A stretch of DNA of 33,264 bases, from NCBI GenBank assembly GCA_035653295.1, contig DASRCB010000031.1:1-33264 (forward strand), given 5' to 3'. The translations under genes were made by a program, and so were the position numbers. The stretch comes from DASRCB01 sp035653295. Lineage in GTDB: Bacteria > Acidobacteriota > Terriglobia > Bryobacterales > Bryobacteraceae. Below are positions 8,901 to 16,817 of the stretch, one piece after another (positions within the stretch are counted from its first letter, which is position 1; every line of letters begins with the position of its first letter). Below the pieces are notes generated by a model. The model saw only the letters and a program-made list of their open reading frames with translations, searched no databases and was not told where the DNA came from.

Positions 8901-9089
8901 AAGAGATTCCAGCAGGCGCCGGCTTGCGTCCGCGATCTCATGGACGGCGCGGTCGAACGCCTCCTGGTTTGCCCGGGAAGGCTTGTGAAACCCGCTGATC
9001 TTGCGCACGAACTGGAGCGCCGCGGCATCCATCTCCGCGCTCGTGGCCGGCTCGCCCGGCCGGCGCAGCACTTTGATGCTCCGGCACAT
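8874..9089 (-). CDS. DUF2277 small protein
   Basis: A 71-residue protein beginning MCRSIKVLRRPGEPATSAEM and continuing AALQFVRKISGFHKPSRANQ, the conserved DUF2277 pattern, including the MCRSIK start. Function is unknown in the family. The ATG at 9089 overlaps the stop of the PfpI-like gene (ATGA), so it is probably translated with it. Its 3' end overlaps the convergent S4-protein gene by 27 bases. Confidence 0.88.
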   Translation of the reverse strand: MCRSIKVLRRPGEPATSAEMDAAALQFVRKISGFHKPSRANQEAFDRAVHEIADASRRLLESLSGTAAKAV

Positions 9090-9655
9090 CAGCGGCCGGC
9101 CCCCTGCCGCGAACGAGTCCGCGCGAAAATCTCCCGGTAAAACTCCGGGTGCGACTGCCACGTCTGGGCCGTGATCATCCGCCCATCGCACACCGCCTGC
9201 TCGCACACAAAGGTCGCGCCGGCCTGCTCGGCCTCGAGCCGCACGTGCTCATAGCAGGTCATTTGCTTGCCCTGGGCAAGCCCCGCCGCCGCGAGGACCT
9301 GAATGCCATGACAAATGCCGAAGATCCATTTCCCTTCGCGATCGAACTGGCGCAGGATCTCGAGCAGCCGCGCGTTGTTGCGCAGGTACTCGGGCGCGCG
9401 GCCGCCCAGCACCAGCACGGCATCGTAATCGGCGGCATTGACCTCGTCGAAAGCTATGTCCGCTTCGAGACCATACCCCGGCCGCTCGACATAGGTGTCC
9501 CATCCGGGCTCGAAATCGTGCATCACCAGATGCAGCCGGCGCCGCGACGGCGCAGCCACCACCGGATCCCAGCCTTCTTCCCGAAAACGATGGACGGCGT
9601 ACAGCGCTTCGTACGACTCGCCGCCATCACCGGTGATAATCAGAACTCGCATCAT
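9089..9655 (-). CDS. DJ-1/PfpI family glutamine-amidotransferase-like protein
   Basis: A 188-residue DJ-1/PfpI protein (MMRVLIITGDGGESYEAL). The nucleophile elbow GICHGIQVL carries the conserved cysteine and following histidine; AVLVLGGRAPEYLRNN supplies the GGRAP element. Members act as proteases, glyoxalases, deglycases or isonitrile hydratases, so the exact reaction is not assigned. I chose the ATG at 9655; the open frame to 9691 adds a basic non-family stub. It is the first gene of a two-gene unit with DUF2277. Confidence 0.88.
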   Translation of the reverse strand: MMRVLIITGDGGESYEALYAVHRFREEGWDPVVAAPSRRRLHLVMHDFEPGWDTYVERPGYGLEADIAFDEVNAADYDAVLVLGGRAPEYLRNNARLLEILRQFDREGKWIFGICHGIQVLAAAGLAQGKQMTCYEHVRLEAEQAGATFVCEQAVCDGRMITAQTWQSHPEFYREIFARTRSRQGAGR

Positions 9656-9700
9656 TCTTACTGTAATCCGGCGTCGGGGGAGGCGGCCCAACCCACCGCC

Positions 9701-10852
9701 TCAGCAGTTCGGCTTTATCGATTGCCGGACGGCGGTGAATCCGGCGTCGGCGCGAAAAGGATTGAAGGCAGGCTCGGCATCGATTCGCGCGCCGTCGTGA
9801 AAGCCGTTGGCGATGGCGCGCCCGAGCGCTTCGATCGCGCGGCGTTTATCGCGCAGGCCGGCGCTGGCCACGGCGAGACCGTAATTGGCTTCGGGGTTGT
9901 TGGGTTGAATCATGAGCGCGAGGCTCCAGGCAGCCGCGGCGTCGGCGTATTTCTGTTCCGCGAGCCGGGCCCGTCCCTGTTCGATCGCGCCAATGAACGT
10001 CCCCGCCAGGACGCGCCGCGCCGCGCGCCGTTTGGGCCCGTCCTCCGGTAGATCCTGGTCCCGGTGCAGACTTTCAATCAGCTGTCTGCGCTCATCGTCA
10101 TCGCTGCGTTGCATGACCGCGGTCAGAAGCTGGTAGCGCTCGGCAGTCTTGCTTTGGATGGAAGTCAGGGCCGGAGGAGGCTCAGGCTTCAGGCGTCCGG
10201 AGAGGAAGTCGATGGCCTCCCCTGCCAGCGATTCCGGCAGCCAGTCGTGGCCGCCATTCCACTCGGCAAAGTGCTGCGGGACCCCCCGCCGGCTCAGCGT
10301 TACGCACATGGCGTACACTTCGTCGAAATTGAAATCATCCGTGGCCGCCGTCCCATAGACGGGGAACGTCGCGTCCATGGGGACCGGACCCCCGAATGCC
10401 GCGCCGCTGGCGACCACACCCGCGATGCGGCCATTGCGCGCCCACGCCAGCGCGAGCCGGGCGCCTCCGGAGAAGCCCGCAACATACACGTGATCGTTGT
10501 CGATGGCGAACCGTTCATGGGTGTCCCGCACTATGGAAACGATTGCATCGCGCGATTCCCGCGGAGCCGCGTTTCGCGAGTTGTTCGAACCGGCAACGAT
10601 CCAGCCCGCCGCGCCCGCGGCTTTGGCGAAGCGTTCCACCGGGATGCGGCCGCGGGCCAGCGGATCGAGGCAGTACAGGATCGGCCAGGGCCGGTCCGGC
10701 GAGTAGGCTGGCGGCAGATAAAGCGCGTAGCTTTGGCGATCGTCGCCGGTGCAGACAACACGGTCGATAATGCGGCCTTTCGGGAGTTCCGCGGCGTAAG
10801 AGCTGAATAAGCCGACTGCGGCGGCCAGCAACACGGTTCGCAGGTTGCACAT
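9701..10852 (-). CDS. secreted alpha/beta hydrolase with C-terminal TPR
   Basis: A 383-residue exported protein with a signal peptide (MCNLRTVLLAAAVGLFSSYA). Next comes an alpha/beta-hydrolase domain of the PHB-depolymerase/dienelactone-hydrolase kind: nucleophile elbow GFSGGA (Ser128), candidate acid Asp172/173 and His202 in NGGHDW. The last 100 residues hold a TPR-like unit (AAAAWSLALMIQPNNPEANY). Probably a periplasmic or extracellular esterase; substrate unknown. It diverges from the methyltransferase gene at 11011 across a 158-base gap. Start is taken at ATG 10852; no upstream extension is needed. Confidence 0.82.
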   Translation of the reverse strand: MCNLRTVLLAAAVGLFSSYAAELPKGRIIDRVVCTGDDRQSYALYLPPAYSPDRPWPILYCLDPLARGRIPVERFAKAAGAAGWIVAGSNNSRNAAPRESRDAIVSIVRDTHERFAIDNDHVYVAGFSGGARLALAWARNGRIAGVVASGAAFGGPVPMDATFPVYGTAATDDFNFDEVYAMCVTLSRRGVPQHFAEWNGGHDWLPESLAGEAIDFLSGRLKPEPPPALTSIQSKTAERYQLLTAVMQRSDDDERRQLIESLHRDQDLPEDGPKRRAARRVLAGTFIGAIEQGRARLAEQKYADAAAAWSLALMIQPNNPEANYGLAVASAGLRDKRRAIEALGRAIANGFHDGARIDAEPAFNPFRADAGFTAVRQSIKPNC

Positions 10853-11010
10853 AGTTCCAATCGAACAGTATCTGATGGATCAGGCGCGCGCCGCGGCCGA
10901 GCCGCTTTTACATATCGTTTACGCGCAACCCATGTCACGTAATCCTGCTCCACGCAATAATGACGGGAGCCGCATAACGCCACTGCTGCGTTCTGGTGTC
11001 AGAAGCACGA

Positions 11011-12186
11011 ATGATTCAGTACGGGGAATTATCCGAAGTAGTTCGCCTTGGCCTCGACCGGTTCAAGTACGATGAACGCTATTCCCTGAGCGCGCTCGCC
11101 GATGCATTTGCCTGCCGCAGCGGACCTGAGGAGGACGACACGGCGCTGCTCGAACGGATCTGCGCCGCTTACATCAAAGCAGCGGAGTACGAACGGTCGG
11201 CTGCCGGCCCATTCGCGGCGACCCCCTGGTGGCAACAAACCAGGCGGAAGCACCTGACGCCGGTAATGGAGGCGCTGCGCGGCAGGAACATCGAAGCGCT
11301 GCGGCACATGTACCGCAATTTCTTTCGGAACCCCTGCAGCACGAATCTCGTGGGGCTCCCTGTCGACATGCAGCGATGCTACTTCAGCGGTGAAATCGAC
11401 CCGTTGTACGGCCGTTTCTTTCTGGGAGACGCCCTGCACCGCCTCGATCTATGGAAGGCGGTGACAAAGGGACGTTTTCCGATCGCCGCGTTGCGCTCAC
11501 CTGCCGTCGGCAACCCGTACGGAATCACGGTGGATGGAGTATTTATTCGAATTGCCGCCGAATCCCAGCACTTTTACGCGCAGGAGCTTGCCCGGCTTCT
11601 CGGCGACAGTAATCCAGGAACGGTGCTCGAGATCGGCGGCGGGTTTGGCGGCATGGCAGGTTATCTGATTCGTGACACCCCGCGCCTTACCTATCTCAAT
11701 TTCGATGTGCCCGAGACCATTGCCCTGGCGTCGTATTATCTTCTGCGATCGTTCCCGAGTCTCACCGCCACTCTGTACGGAGAGGCGGACATCACTCCTG
11801 ACGTTCTGCATCGCTCGGACATCATATTGATGCCGACCTGGCAAATTGCCGCCGTACCCGATTCCAGCGTGAATGTCTCCTTCAGCTCGCATGTACTCGG
11901 AGACCTGTCTCCCGAGGCCGCTCACGAGTACACTGCGCACCTCGCCAGAGTAACTCGCGATCATGTCCTCATCGTCGACCGGGATCACACCGACAGCGAT
12001 GTCCCGCGGACTCCGTTTCCGGCCTTCAACCTCGCCAGAAAACGCCCAGCATTCTGGGAAACCGCAAAGAGTCTGCGCAACAACCAGGCGGAGTGGCTTT
12101 ATACGGCTTGTGCCGATTCTCAACGAAGCCAGGCGGCGAGTTTCCGGCCGACGAGGTCTTCGACCTCACCAATATCGTTCCGGTAG
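11011..12186 (+). CDS. putative sugar O-methyltransferase (NanM-type family)
   Basis: A 391-residue protein with a SAM-binding motif I in VLEIGGGFGGMAGYL (about 205-219), preceded by a long helical N-terminal region. This layout and the double-glycine motif match the 'putative sugar O-methyltransferase' family found in polysaccharide clusters. Function would be methylation of a hydroxyl on a sugar or sugar-linked group. The start at ATG 11011 has only a weak ribosome binding site; GTG at 10996 is the alternative. The last 22 codons run antisense over the sulfotransferase gene end and look unlike a conserved tail (QRSQAASFRPTRSSTSPI), so the original stop may have been lost. Confidence 0.78.
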   Translation: MIQYGELSEVVRLGLDRFKYDERYSLSALADAFACRSGPEEDDTALLERICAAYIKAAEYERSAAGPFAATPWWQQTRRKHLTPVMEALRGRNIEALRHMYRNFFRNPCSTNLVGLPVDMQRCYFSGEIDPLYGRFFLGDALHRLDLWKAVTKGRFPIAALRSPAVGNPYGITVDGVFIRIAAESQHFYAQELARLLGDSNPGTVLEIGGGFGGMAGYLIRDTPRLTYLNFDVPETIALASYYLLRSFPSLTATLYGEADITPDVLHRSDIILMPTWQIAAVPDSSVNVSFSSHVLGDLSPEAAHEYTAHLARVTRDHVLIVDRDHTDSDVPRTPFPAFNLARKRPAFWETAKSLRNNQAEWLYTACADSQRSQAASFRPTRSSTSPISFR

Positions 12187-12965
12187 TATTCGACCAGGAG
12201 CGCCCGATCTTCCGGTGAGAGGACCATAGGCTCCGCTTCGCCGCTCTCATGAGCTTCGAAGCGAACCGCGGAAGACGTTTTCGACACACCGAGAAACGCC
12301 AGGATCCGATCGAACCACCTCGCGTAGTCCTCCCTCGCGTCTTCATAGAAGGAAATCAGAATCTGTTCCCGAGGAAAAACATCCAGGTACCTCTTGATCT
12401 GGGGGGCGTACCTGCCGAACTCCAGAAAAGGGTGAAACAGGCTGAATCTGTCGCCCGGGTCCTCGAAAGCCCGCTCCAAATGCCGGCGAAACGTTTCTCG
12501 AACGTGCCCCTGTGAAACACTCTTCCGATACTGGGCGAACGCCCTCTCAGCCGGATCCATGAGAACAATGATGATTTTCGAATGCGGCAGGCGGGACGCG
12601 ATCGCGCTCGCCGCCGATTTGGACCAGAGATAACAGACGCTCCCCTCACCAACCGCCTTTTCGCGCCCACAGCCCTGAAACAGCCGCAGATAATCGTTCC
12701 ATTCGGAAACGATGCCCCCGAACCTGCGTTCGCGCATATTGCCTTCGAGGTATTGCTTCGTGAGCCGAGCCCGCTTCCGCATTCCGTCCTGCAATTCGGC
12801 GACGAAGTATACCGGCCGGATCTCCGATGAAAAGTAGCATGGCTCCTTGAGCGGACTCATGTAAACGTCCGGATGCTGCGCCAGCTCATAGTAGAGAGCG
12901 TCCGTCCCCGCCTTCGGAGCCCCTGCGATGAAGAAGTTCGGCGTTTTGTCAGGACGTGCCGTCAT
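12120..12965 (-). CDS. PAPS-dependent sulfotransferase
   Basis: A 281-residue cytosolic sulfotransferase. The 5'-phosphosulfate loop is FFIAGAPKAGTDALYYELAQ (Lys18 in PKAGT), followed by HPDVYMSPLKEPCYF. The 3'-phosphate element is DPAERAFAQYRKSV, with the conserved R...S/Y spacing. The C-terminus contains EDRALLVEYYRNDI, typical of sulfotransferases acting on carbohydrates or lipids. The PAPS donor pathway is not in this window. The start at ATG 12965 is preferred to GTG-like codons at 12974. It converges on the sugar-methyltransferase gene with a 67-base overlap. It lies 20 bases downstream of the NTP_transf_5 gene on the same strand. Confidence 0.9.
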   Translation of the reverse strand: MTARPDKTPNFFIAGAPKAGTDALYYELAQHPDVYMSPLKEPCYFSSEIRPVYFVAELQDGMRKRARLTKQYLEGNMRERRFGGIVSEWNDYLRLFQGCGREKAVGEGSVCYLWSKSAASAIASRLPHSKIIIVLMDPAERAFAQYRKSVSQGHVRETFRRHLERAFEDPGDRFSLFHPFLEFGRYAPQIKRYLDVFPREQILISFYEDAREDYARWFDRILAFLGVSKTSSAVRFEAHESGEAEPMVLSPEDRALLVEYYRNDIGEVEDLVGRKLAAWLR

Positions 12966-12984
12966 ACATCGCAAAACACCCGGA

Positions 12985-14154
12985 TCAGGCTAACTTCGTA
13001 TGCTCCACATATAGTTTCGAGCGGCGGAGGCGGCGCCAGCGAAGGCCCTGCACGAGCGAGGGTAGCAGCGTGGTCGCATGATGGCTGGCGCGATCGAGAG
13101 AGAGGCGGCTGCCGCGAACCGGCAGAAGGCGGCGCAGAAGGACGTTGATCCGCCCCCGCAGGCTGGGGATCAGCGCCAGGTGCAGCCACACGGCATCCTT
13201 GCTGCCTGCCTGGAGCGGCGACATGGCGAAGCGGTCGAGCCAGAGCTGAACGTCGTTGGGCAGCACCGCGGGTTCATAAGTTCGGCAATGGAACCACGCC
13301 CGGAGAATTTCGAACACAACCGTCTGCAGAACGCGCAACTCCGGGCTGTGAAGCTCCCGCCACCGCGACCAGAAGATCGCATCGCGGGCATGGGTATCAA
13401 GAAAGCGGGCGATCTCCCAGGCGCGCTGCAGCGGCAGATCGCCGTGCAGCAGATGGAGAAGCAGATGGAGCGCGGCGAACCCCAGCAGGTCCTGTGGGCA
13501 GAGAACGGGCGCCGGCCGGCCGGCGATCTCCCGAACCTGCAGCCGCGTGAGAAAGCGATCTTCACCGCTCACCGGAATGTACTCGGAGTCGCTCCGCCAA
13601 AGATCGTGATGGAGCTCGACGCGGATGGGCATTTCGGGATCGAACACGTCGCCACGCCAGCGCCAGTTGCTGGGCAGCGCCATGGGCGGCAGGTGCCGGT
13701 CCGACCCGGAACGGACATGGCGGCGTTCGTAGCCGATCTGGTTCAGCGCGCGGCGGGCATCGTGGACGGCTCCGTTTGGGATCCAGAGGTCAATATCGCC
13801 CTGGGCGCGCAGGATCGGATCGGGACTCAGCTTCGGGCAATGGCTCATCCCCTTCAGCAGGACGAAGCCGATTTCCCGCCGCCGCAGGATATCGATAATG
13901 GTCCCGAGTTCCTGTTCCAGGCGCGCGAACCGCAGCGAGTAGCGGCGCCGGGAGGGCTCCATGCGCTCGCAGACAAATTCCGGCAGCAGTGGTCCCAGCG
14001 CGGACTGCAGCACGAAGGTGATCTGGTGGCCGTCGCACCAGTCCAGCAGCTTCGGCCATTGATCCCGGCTCACCGCCAGCAGCGCGTCCGGCGAAGCGTC
14101 ATGGAAACGCAGGGCATCGACGATGGCCGCGGCGGACACTTCAGTGGTGGCCAT
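12985..14154 (-). CDS. NTP_transf_5 family nucleotidyltransferase-like protein
   Basis: A 389-residue protein of the uncharacterised NTP_transf_5 (PF14907-type) family. It shows IGFVLLKGMSH (Lys101-Gly102) and RAQGDIDLWIP, giving the paired catalytic-type aspartates D120 and D122 of the nucleotidyltransferase fold. The C-terminal half is helix-rich (LLGFAALHLLLHLLHG). The frame is open up to 14466, but that extension is antisense-like, so I take the ATG at 14154. It overlaps the stop of the HPr-kinase-like gene by 14 bases. This gene pair is known from exosortase/EPS and lasso-peptide loci. The molecule it modifies is unknown. Confidence 0.85.
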   Translation of the reverse strand: MATTEVSAAAIVDALRFHDASPDALLAVSRDQWPKLLDWCDGHQITFVLQSALGPLLPEFVCERMEPSRRRYSLRFARLEQELGTIIDILRRREIGFVLLKGMSHCPKLSPDPILRAQGDIDLWIPNGAVHDARRALNQIGYERRHVRSGSDRHLPPMALPSNWRWRGDVFDPEMPIRVELHHDLWRSDSEYIPVSGEDRFLTRLQVREIAGRPAPVLCPQDLLGFAALHLLLHLLHGDLPLQRAWEIARFLDTHARDAIFWSRWRELHSPELRVLQTVVFEILRAWFHCRTYEPAVLPNDVQLWLDRFAMSPLQAGSKDAVWLHLALIPSLRGRINVLLRRLLPVRGSRLSLDRASHHATTLLPSLVQGLRWRRLRRSKLYVEHTKLA

Positions 14155-15148
14155 TGACGTTGCCCGCGACAAGGTGGTGGAGCAGGGCGATGGCGTCATC
14201 GAGGTCGGCGTACCGCAGCTCCCAGGCGGGTACGGCGAGCAGCCGCCGCAGCGCCTCGTGGCGCTCCTCGAACTCCGGGACCTGCACCTCCCACAGCGAC
14301 TTGCGAAGCTGCTGCCAGGCGGCTTCCGGGGAGAGGGCCAGCAGCTCCGCCGCGCCGCCTTCGTACCCCGGACGGTTGAGGAACACCATGTAATCGATCG
14401 TGCTCTGGTCGGCAGTGCGCAGGCCTTCCAGGGTATTGGTGCGCACCTCGATCCCCGGCCTCCCATACGTGCGCACAGTGGCGGTGCGGCCGCGGAACTC
14501 GGGGAAGAGCTCGCCGGCGGTTTCTCGGAAACGGAACTTCTGTGGCTGCCCGATCACAAGTGGGCGCGGAGCGGCGCGCACGAAAGCGCTGGTATCGTCG
14601 GACACGTAAGTCCAGCCGCGGCGCGCGCAGGCATAGGCCAGCGACGATTTGCCCGCGCCCGAATCGCCGGCCAGAAGCACGCCCTTGCCGTTCAGATTCA
14701 CGCAGGCCGCATGCACGGTGGCCATATAACGGGTCTCGAGCAGCGGATAAACCATTACGTCGAGGAAGCACTGGCGCAGATAGCCGGTGTTCTCGGCGGT
14801 GTTCTTCGTCACCCACCCGAAGCTGAACCCGCTGCGCAGATCGAGCACGGCGAAATTCTCGGAATCCCCGGCAATGCTGATCAGGTGGCCCTGCGACCGG
14901 AAGAAGGGCGCTTCCCGGCAGCCGGGACTCTCGCTGTCTGAGACGAGCAGCCGAATCTCCACGGGCGCGACGTCGAACCGCTGCCGGCAGGCGCCCCAGC
15001 TTACGTCCGCCGCCTCCATGATGACCTGCGAATTAGAGCGAATCCGCGCCGGGAAGCCGTACGGGTACCGGACCACTTCGTAGCCGAGCGCGGTCCGCGT
15101 CAGCATCGGGTCGTTGAACTGGAGGTCAGGCGCAGTGCGGATCGGCAT
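14141..15148 (-). CDS. HPr-kinase-like ATPase (HprK-related)
   Basis: A 335-residue protein resembling the C-terminal kinase domain of HPr kinase. Walker A is GVLLAGDSGAGKSSL (about 157-170), followed by YVSDDTSAFV with the DD pair (184-185) that acts as the metal/catalytic site in HprK. The N-terminal 140 residues are family-specific and lack the HPr-binding signature. Members are found next to NTP_transf_5 genes in secretion, EPS and RiPP clusters, and their phosphorylation targets are not established. It is the first gene of a minus-strand unit (with NTP_transf_5 and sulfotransferase) diverging from the radical SAM operon at 15306. Confidence 0.83.
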   Translation of the reverse strand: MPIRTAPDLQFNDPMLTRTALGYEVVRYPYGFPARIRSNSQVIMEAADVSWGACRQRFDVAPVEIRLLVSDSESPGCREAPFFRSQGHLISIAGDSENFAVLDLRSGFSFGWVTKNTAENTGYLRQCFLDVMVYPLLETRYMATVHAACVNLNGKGVLLAGDSGAGKSSLAYACARRGWTYVSDDTSAFVRAAPRPLVIGQPQKFRFRETAGELFPEFRGRTATVRTYGRPGIEVRTNTLEGLRTADQSTIDYMVFLNRPGYEGGAAELLALSPEAAWQQLRKSLWEVQVPEFEERHEALRRLLAVPAWELRYADLDDAIALLHHLVAGNVNGHH

Positions 15149-15207
15149 TCTGATTTGCCTGATCTTCGCAGATCCCCGCAGCCCGGTCGCAAAGCCGATG
15201 TAAGAAC

Positions 15208-15252
15208 GTCGTAAAGTCTGCCGGCCTACGGAATGTACGGAATTTTTACGAC
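15208..15252. promoter_or_regulatory. inverted repeat in divergent control region
   Basis: GTCGTAAA at 15208-15215 is exactly mirrored by TTTACGAC at 15245-15252, with a 29-base spacer, in the 157-base gap between the divergent starts of the HprK-like gene (15148) and the radical SAM operon (15306). The spacer contains the tandem TACGGAAT repeat. This arrangement could be a regulator binding site controlling both operons. No clear -35/-10 pair was identified on either strand. Confidence 0.4.
15227..15243. repeat. tandem 8-base direct repeat TACGGAAT
   Basis: TACGGAAT occurs at 15227-15234 and again at 15236-15243, a period of 9 with one G between copies. It lies inside the inverted repeat at 15208-15252. 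Short phased direct repeats in a divergent promoter region are often activator or repressor half-sites, but this could be chance. Confidence 0.45.
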
Positions 15253-15305
15253 TCCGGAGCAGGCTTTCCGGCGGGCGGTGACATACTCAGGCCAGCGCTA
15301 ACGAC

Positions 15306-16817
15306 ATGCATCGAAAGTCGAAAAAGGTTGTTTTCTTCTTCCCGGCGTTCTCCAGCAAGGAGGCGACCGCGCCGCTTGGCATTCTGGCCGTCTCGACCCC
15401 GCTGCTGCGGGCCGGATATGACGTGCGGATCATTGATTCCACCATCACGCCGCGGTTCCACGAGCGGGTCCTGCAGGAGCTCGACGACGCGCTGTGCCTC
15501 GCCGTGTCGCTCGTTACCGGTCCGATGATCCGCGAGACAGTGCAGATCGCCCGCGCCGCGAAACAGCTCTATCCGGACAAGCCGGTCATCCTGGGAGGCT
15601 GGCATCCATCGCTGCTGCCGCATCAGACCCTGGCCGCCGATTGCGTGGACATCGTGGTGCGCGGCCAGGGCGAGGACGCGCTGCTCGAGGTGGTCCGGCG
15701 CATCGAGGACGGGGCCGATATGCGCGGCATCGCCGGCGTCGGCTTCAAACAGGACGGCAGGATCTGCTTCAACCCTCCCCGCGAGCTGCGGCCCATTCGC
15801 GAGCTGCCCCCCAAGGCGTATCATCTGGCCGATTTCGATGCCTACGAGCGCGTCGCCGGGCGGCGCTGGGCCATGTACACCTCCAGCCTCGCCTGCCCGT
15901 ACGAATGCGCTTACTGCACCAACCAGGGTTTGTACGGGCGCAAGTGGAACGCGCTGGATCCGGAGCAGGTGGTCGACGAAATTACCGATCTGGTGACGCG
16001 CTACCGGCTGAGCCTGCTGTGGGTGGTGGACGACAACTTCCTGGTCGATCGCGAGCGGGCGCTGGGAATCGCCGAAGGCCTGGTGCGCAGCGGCGTGAAG
16101 TTCGACTGGAGCATTCAGGCGACCACAAACCTGGTCACGCGCATGAGCGTGGACGAACTGAAACTGCTGCGGCGCGCCGGCCTGTCGCAGATTTCCCAGG
16201 GCGCCGACTCGGGCTCGCTGCGGGTCATGAAGCTCATGCACAAGACCTTCCAGACCCTGGAAACCATCCACCTCTCCGCCGAAAGGCTGACCGCGGCCGG
16301 CATTCGGCCCTCCTTCAACATGATTTTCGGCTTCCCCGGCGAGACCGATGCCGAGCGGCGCGAATCTGTAAACCTGATCATGGACGTGTGCCGAAAATAT
16401 CCCGGCGCCGAGTTCTGGACCAATATCTTCACGCCCTATCCCGGATCGCCCATCATGGACAAGGCCTTCGAACTGGGGATTCAGGTCCCCGATTCACTGG
16501 AAGGCTGGGTGGATTTCTTCCCGCGCTATACCGAGCTGCCGTGGCTCAGGGGTCCGGCGCACACGCGCCTTCAGACCATGCGCGAATATCTGCGCCTCGC
16601 CTTTACGCGCGTGCCGATTTCCGGCTTCCAGACCCATCCGGTAACGCGCGCGGTGCAGCGCGGGATCTCGGTAACGGCGCGATGGCGCCTCGATCGCGAC
16701 ATGTACCGCCTGCCCTTCGAGATCACGCTCAATAACACCGCGAAAAAGCTGTTCCCGGCGATGCCGAAGCCGAAGGTGGACGCCTCGCAACTCTCCGCTG
16801 AGGTGGTGACCTGTTGA
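15306..16817 (+). CDS. B12-binding-type radical SAM protein 1
   Basis: A 503-residue class B (cobalamin-type) radical SAM enzyme. Residues about 5-135 form a B12-binding-like Rossmann domain (KKVVFFFPAF...; ILGGWHPSLLP; VVRGQGEDALL). The radical SAM core begins at about 190 with the 4Fe-4S triad C197-x3-C201-x2-C204 (CPYECAYC). SGSLRVMKLMHK and FGFPGETDAER are typical of this BchE/P-methylase-like superfamily, as is FTPYPGSPIMD near 380. Members methylate unactivated C or P atoms or do rearrangements; the substrate here is unknown. It opens the plus-strand operon; the ATG at 15306 has no strong Shine-Dalgarno. Its stop overlaps the next start (TTGA). Confidence 0.92.
   Translation: MHRKSKKVVFFFPAFSSKEATAPLGILAVSTPLLRAGYDVRIIDSTITPRFHERVLQELDDALCLAVSLVTGPMIRETVQIARAAKQLYPDKPVILGGWHPSLLPHQTLAADCVDIVVRGQGEDALLEVVRRIEDGADMRGIAGVGFKQDGRICFNPPRELRPIRELPPKAYHLADFDAYERVAGRRWAMYTSSLACPYECAYCTNQGLYGRKWNALDPEQVVDEITDLVTRYRLSLLWVVDDNFLVDRERALGIAEGLVRSGVKFDWSIQATTNLVTRMSVDELKLLRRAGLSQISQGADSGSLRVMKLMHKTFQTLETIHLSAERLTAAGIRPSFNMIFGFPGETDAERRESVNLIMDVCRKYPGAEFWTNIFTPYPGSPIMDKAFELGIQVPDSLEGWVDFFPRYTELPWLRGPAHTRLQTMREYLRLAFTRVPISGFQTHPVTRAVQRGISVTARWRLDRDMYRLPFEITLNNTAKKLFPAMPKPKVDASQLSAEVVTC

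Noticed and set aside
13078..14157. 359-codon plus-strand ORF
   Set aside because: Antisense to the NTP_transf_5 gene; high-GC artefact without family motifs.
11011..15148. lasso-peptide or exosortase/EPS cluster
   Set aside because: The HprK-like and NTP_transf_5 genes suggest it, but no asparagine-synthetase-like cyclase, transglutaminase-like B protein, PqqD-like protein or exosortase was found in the window.
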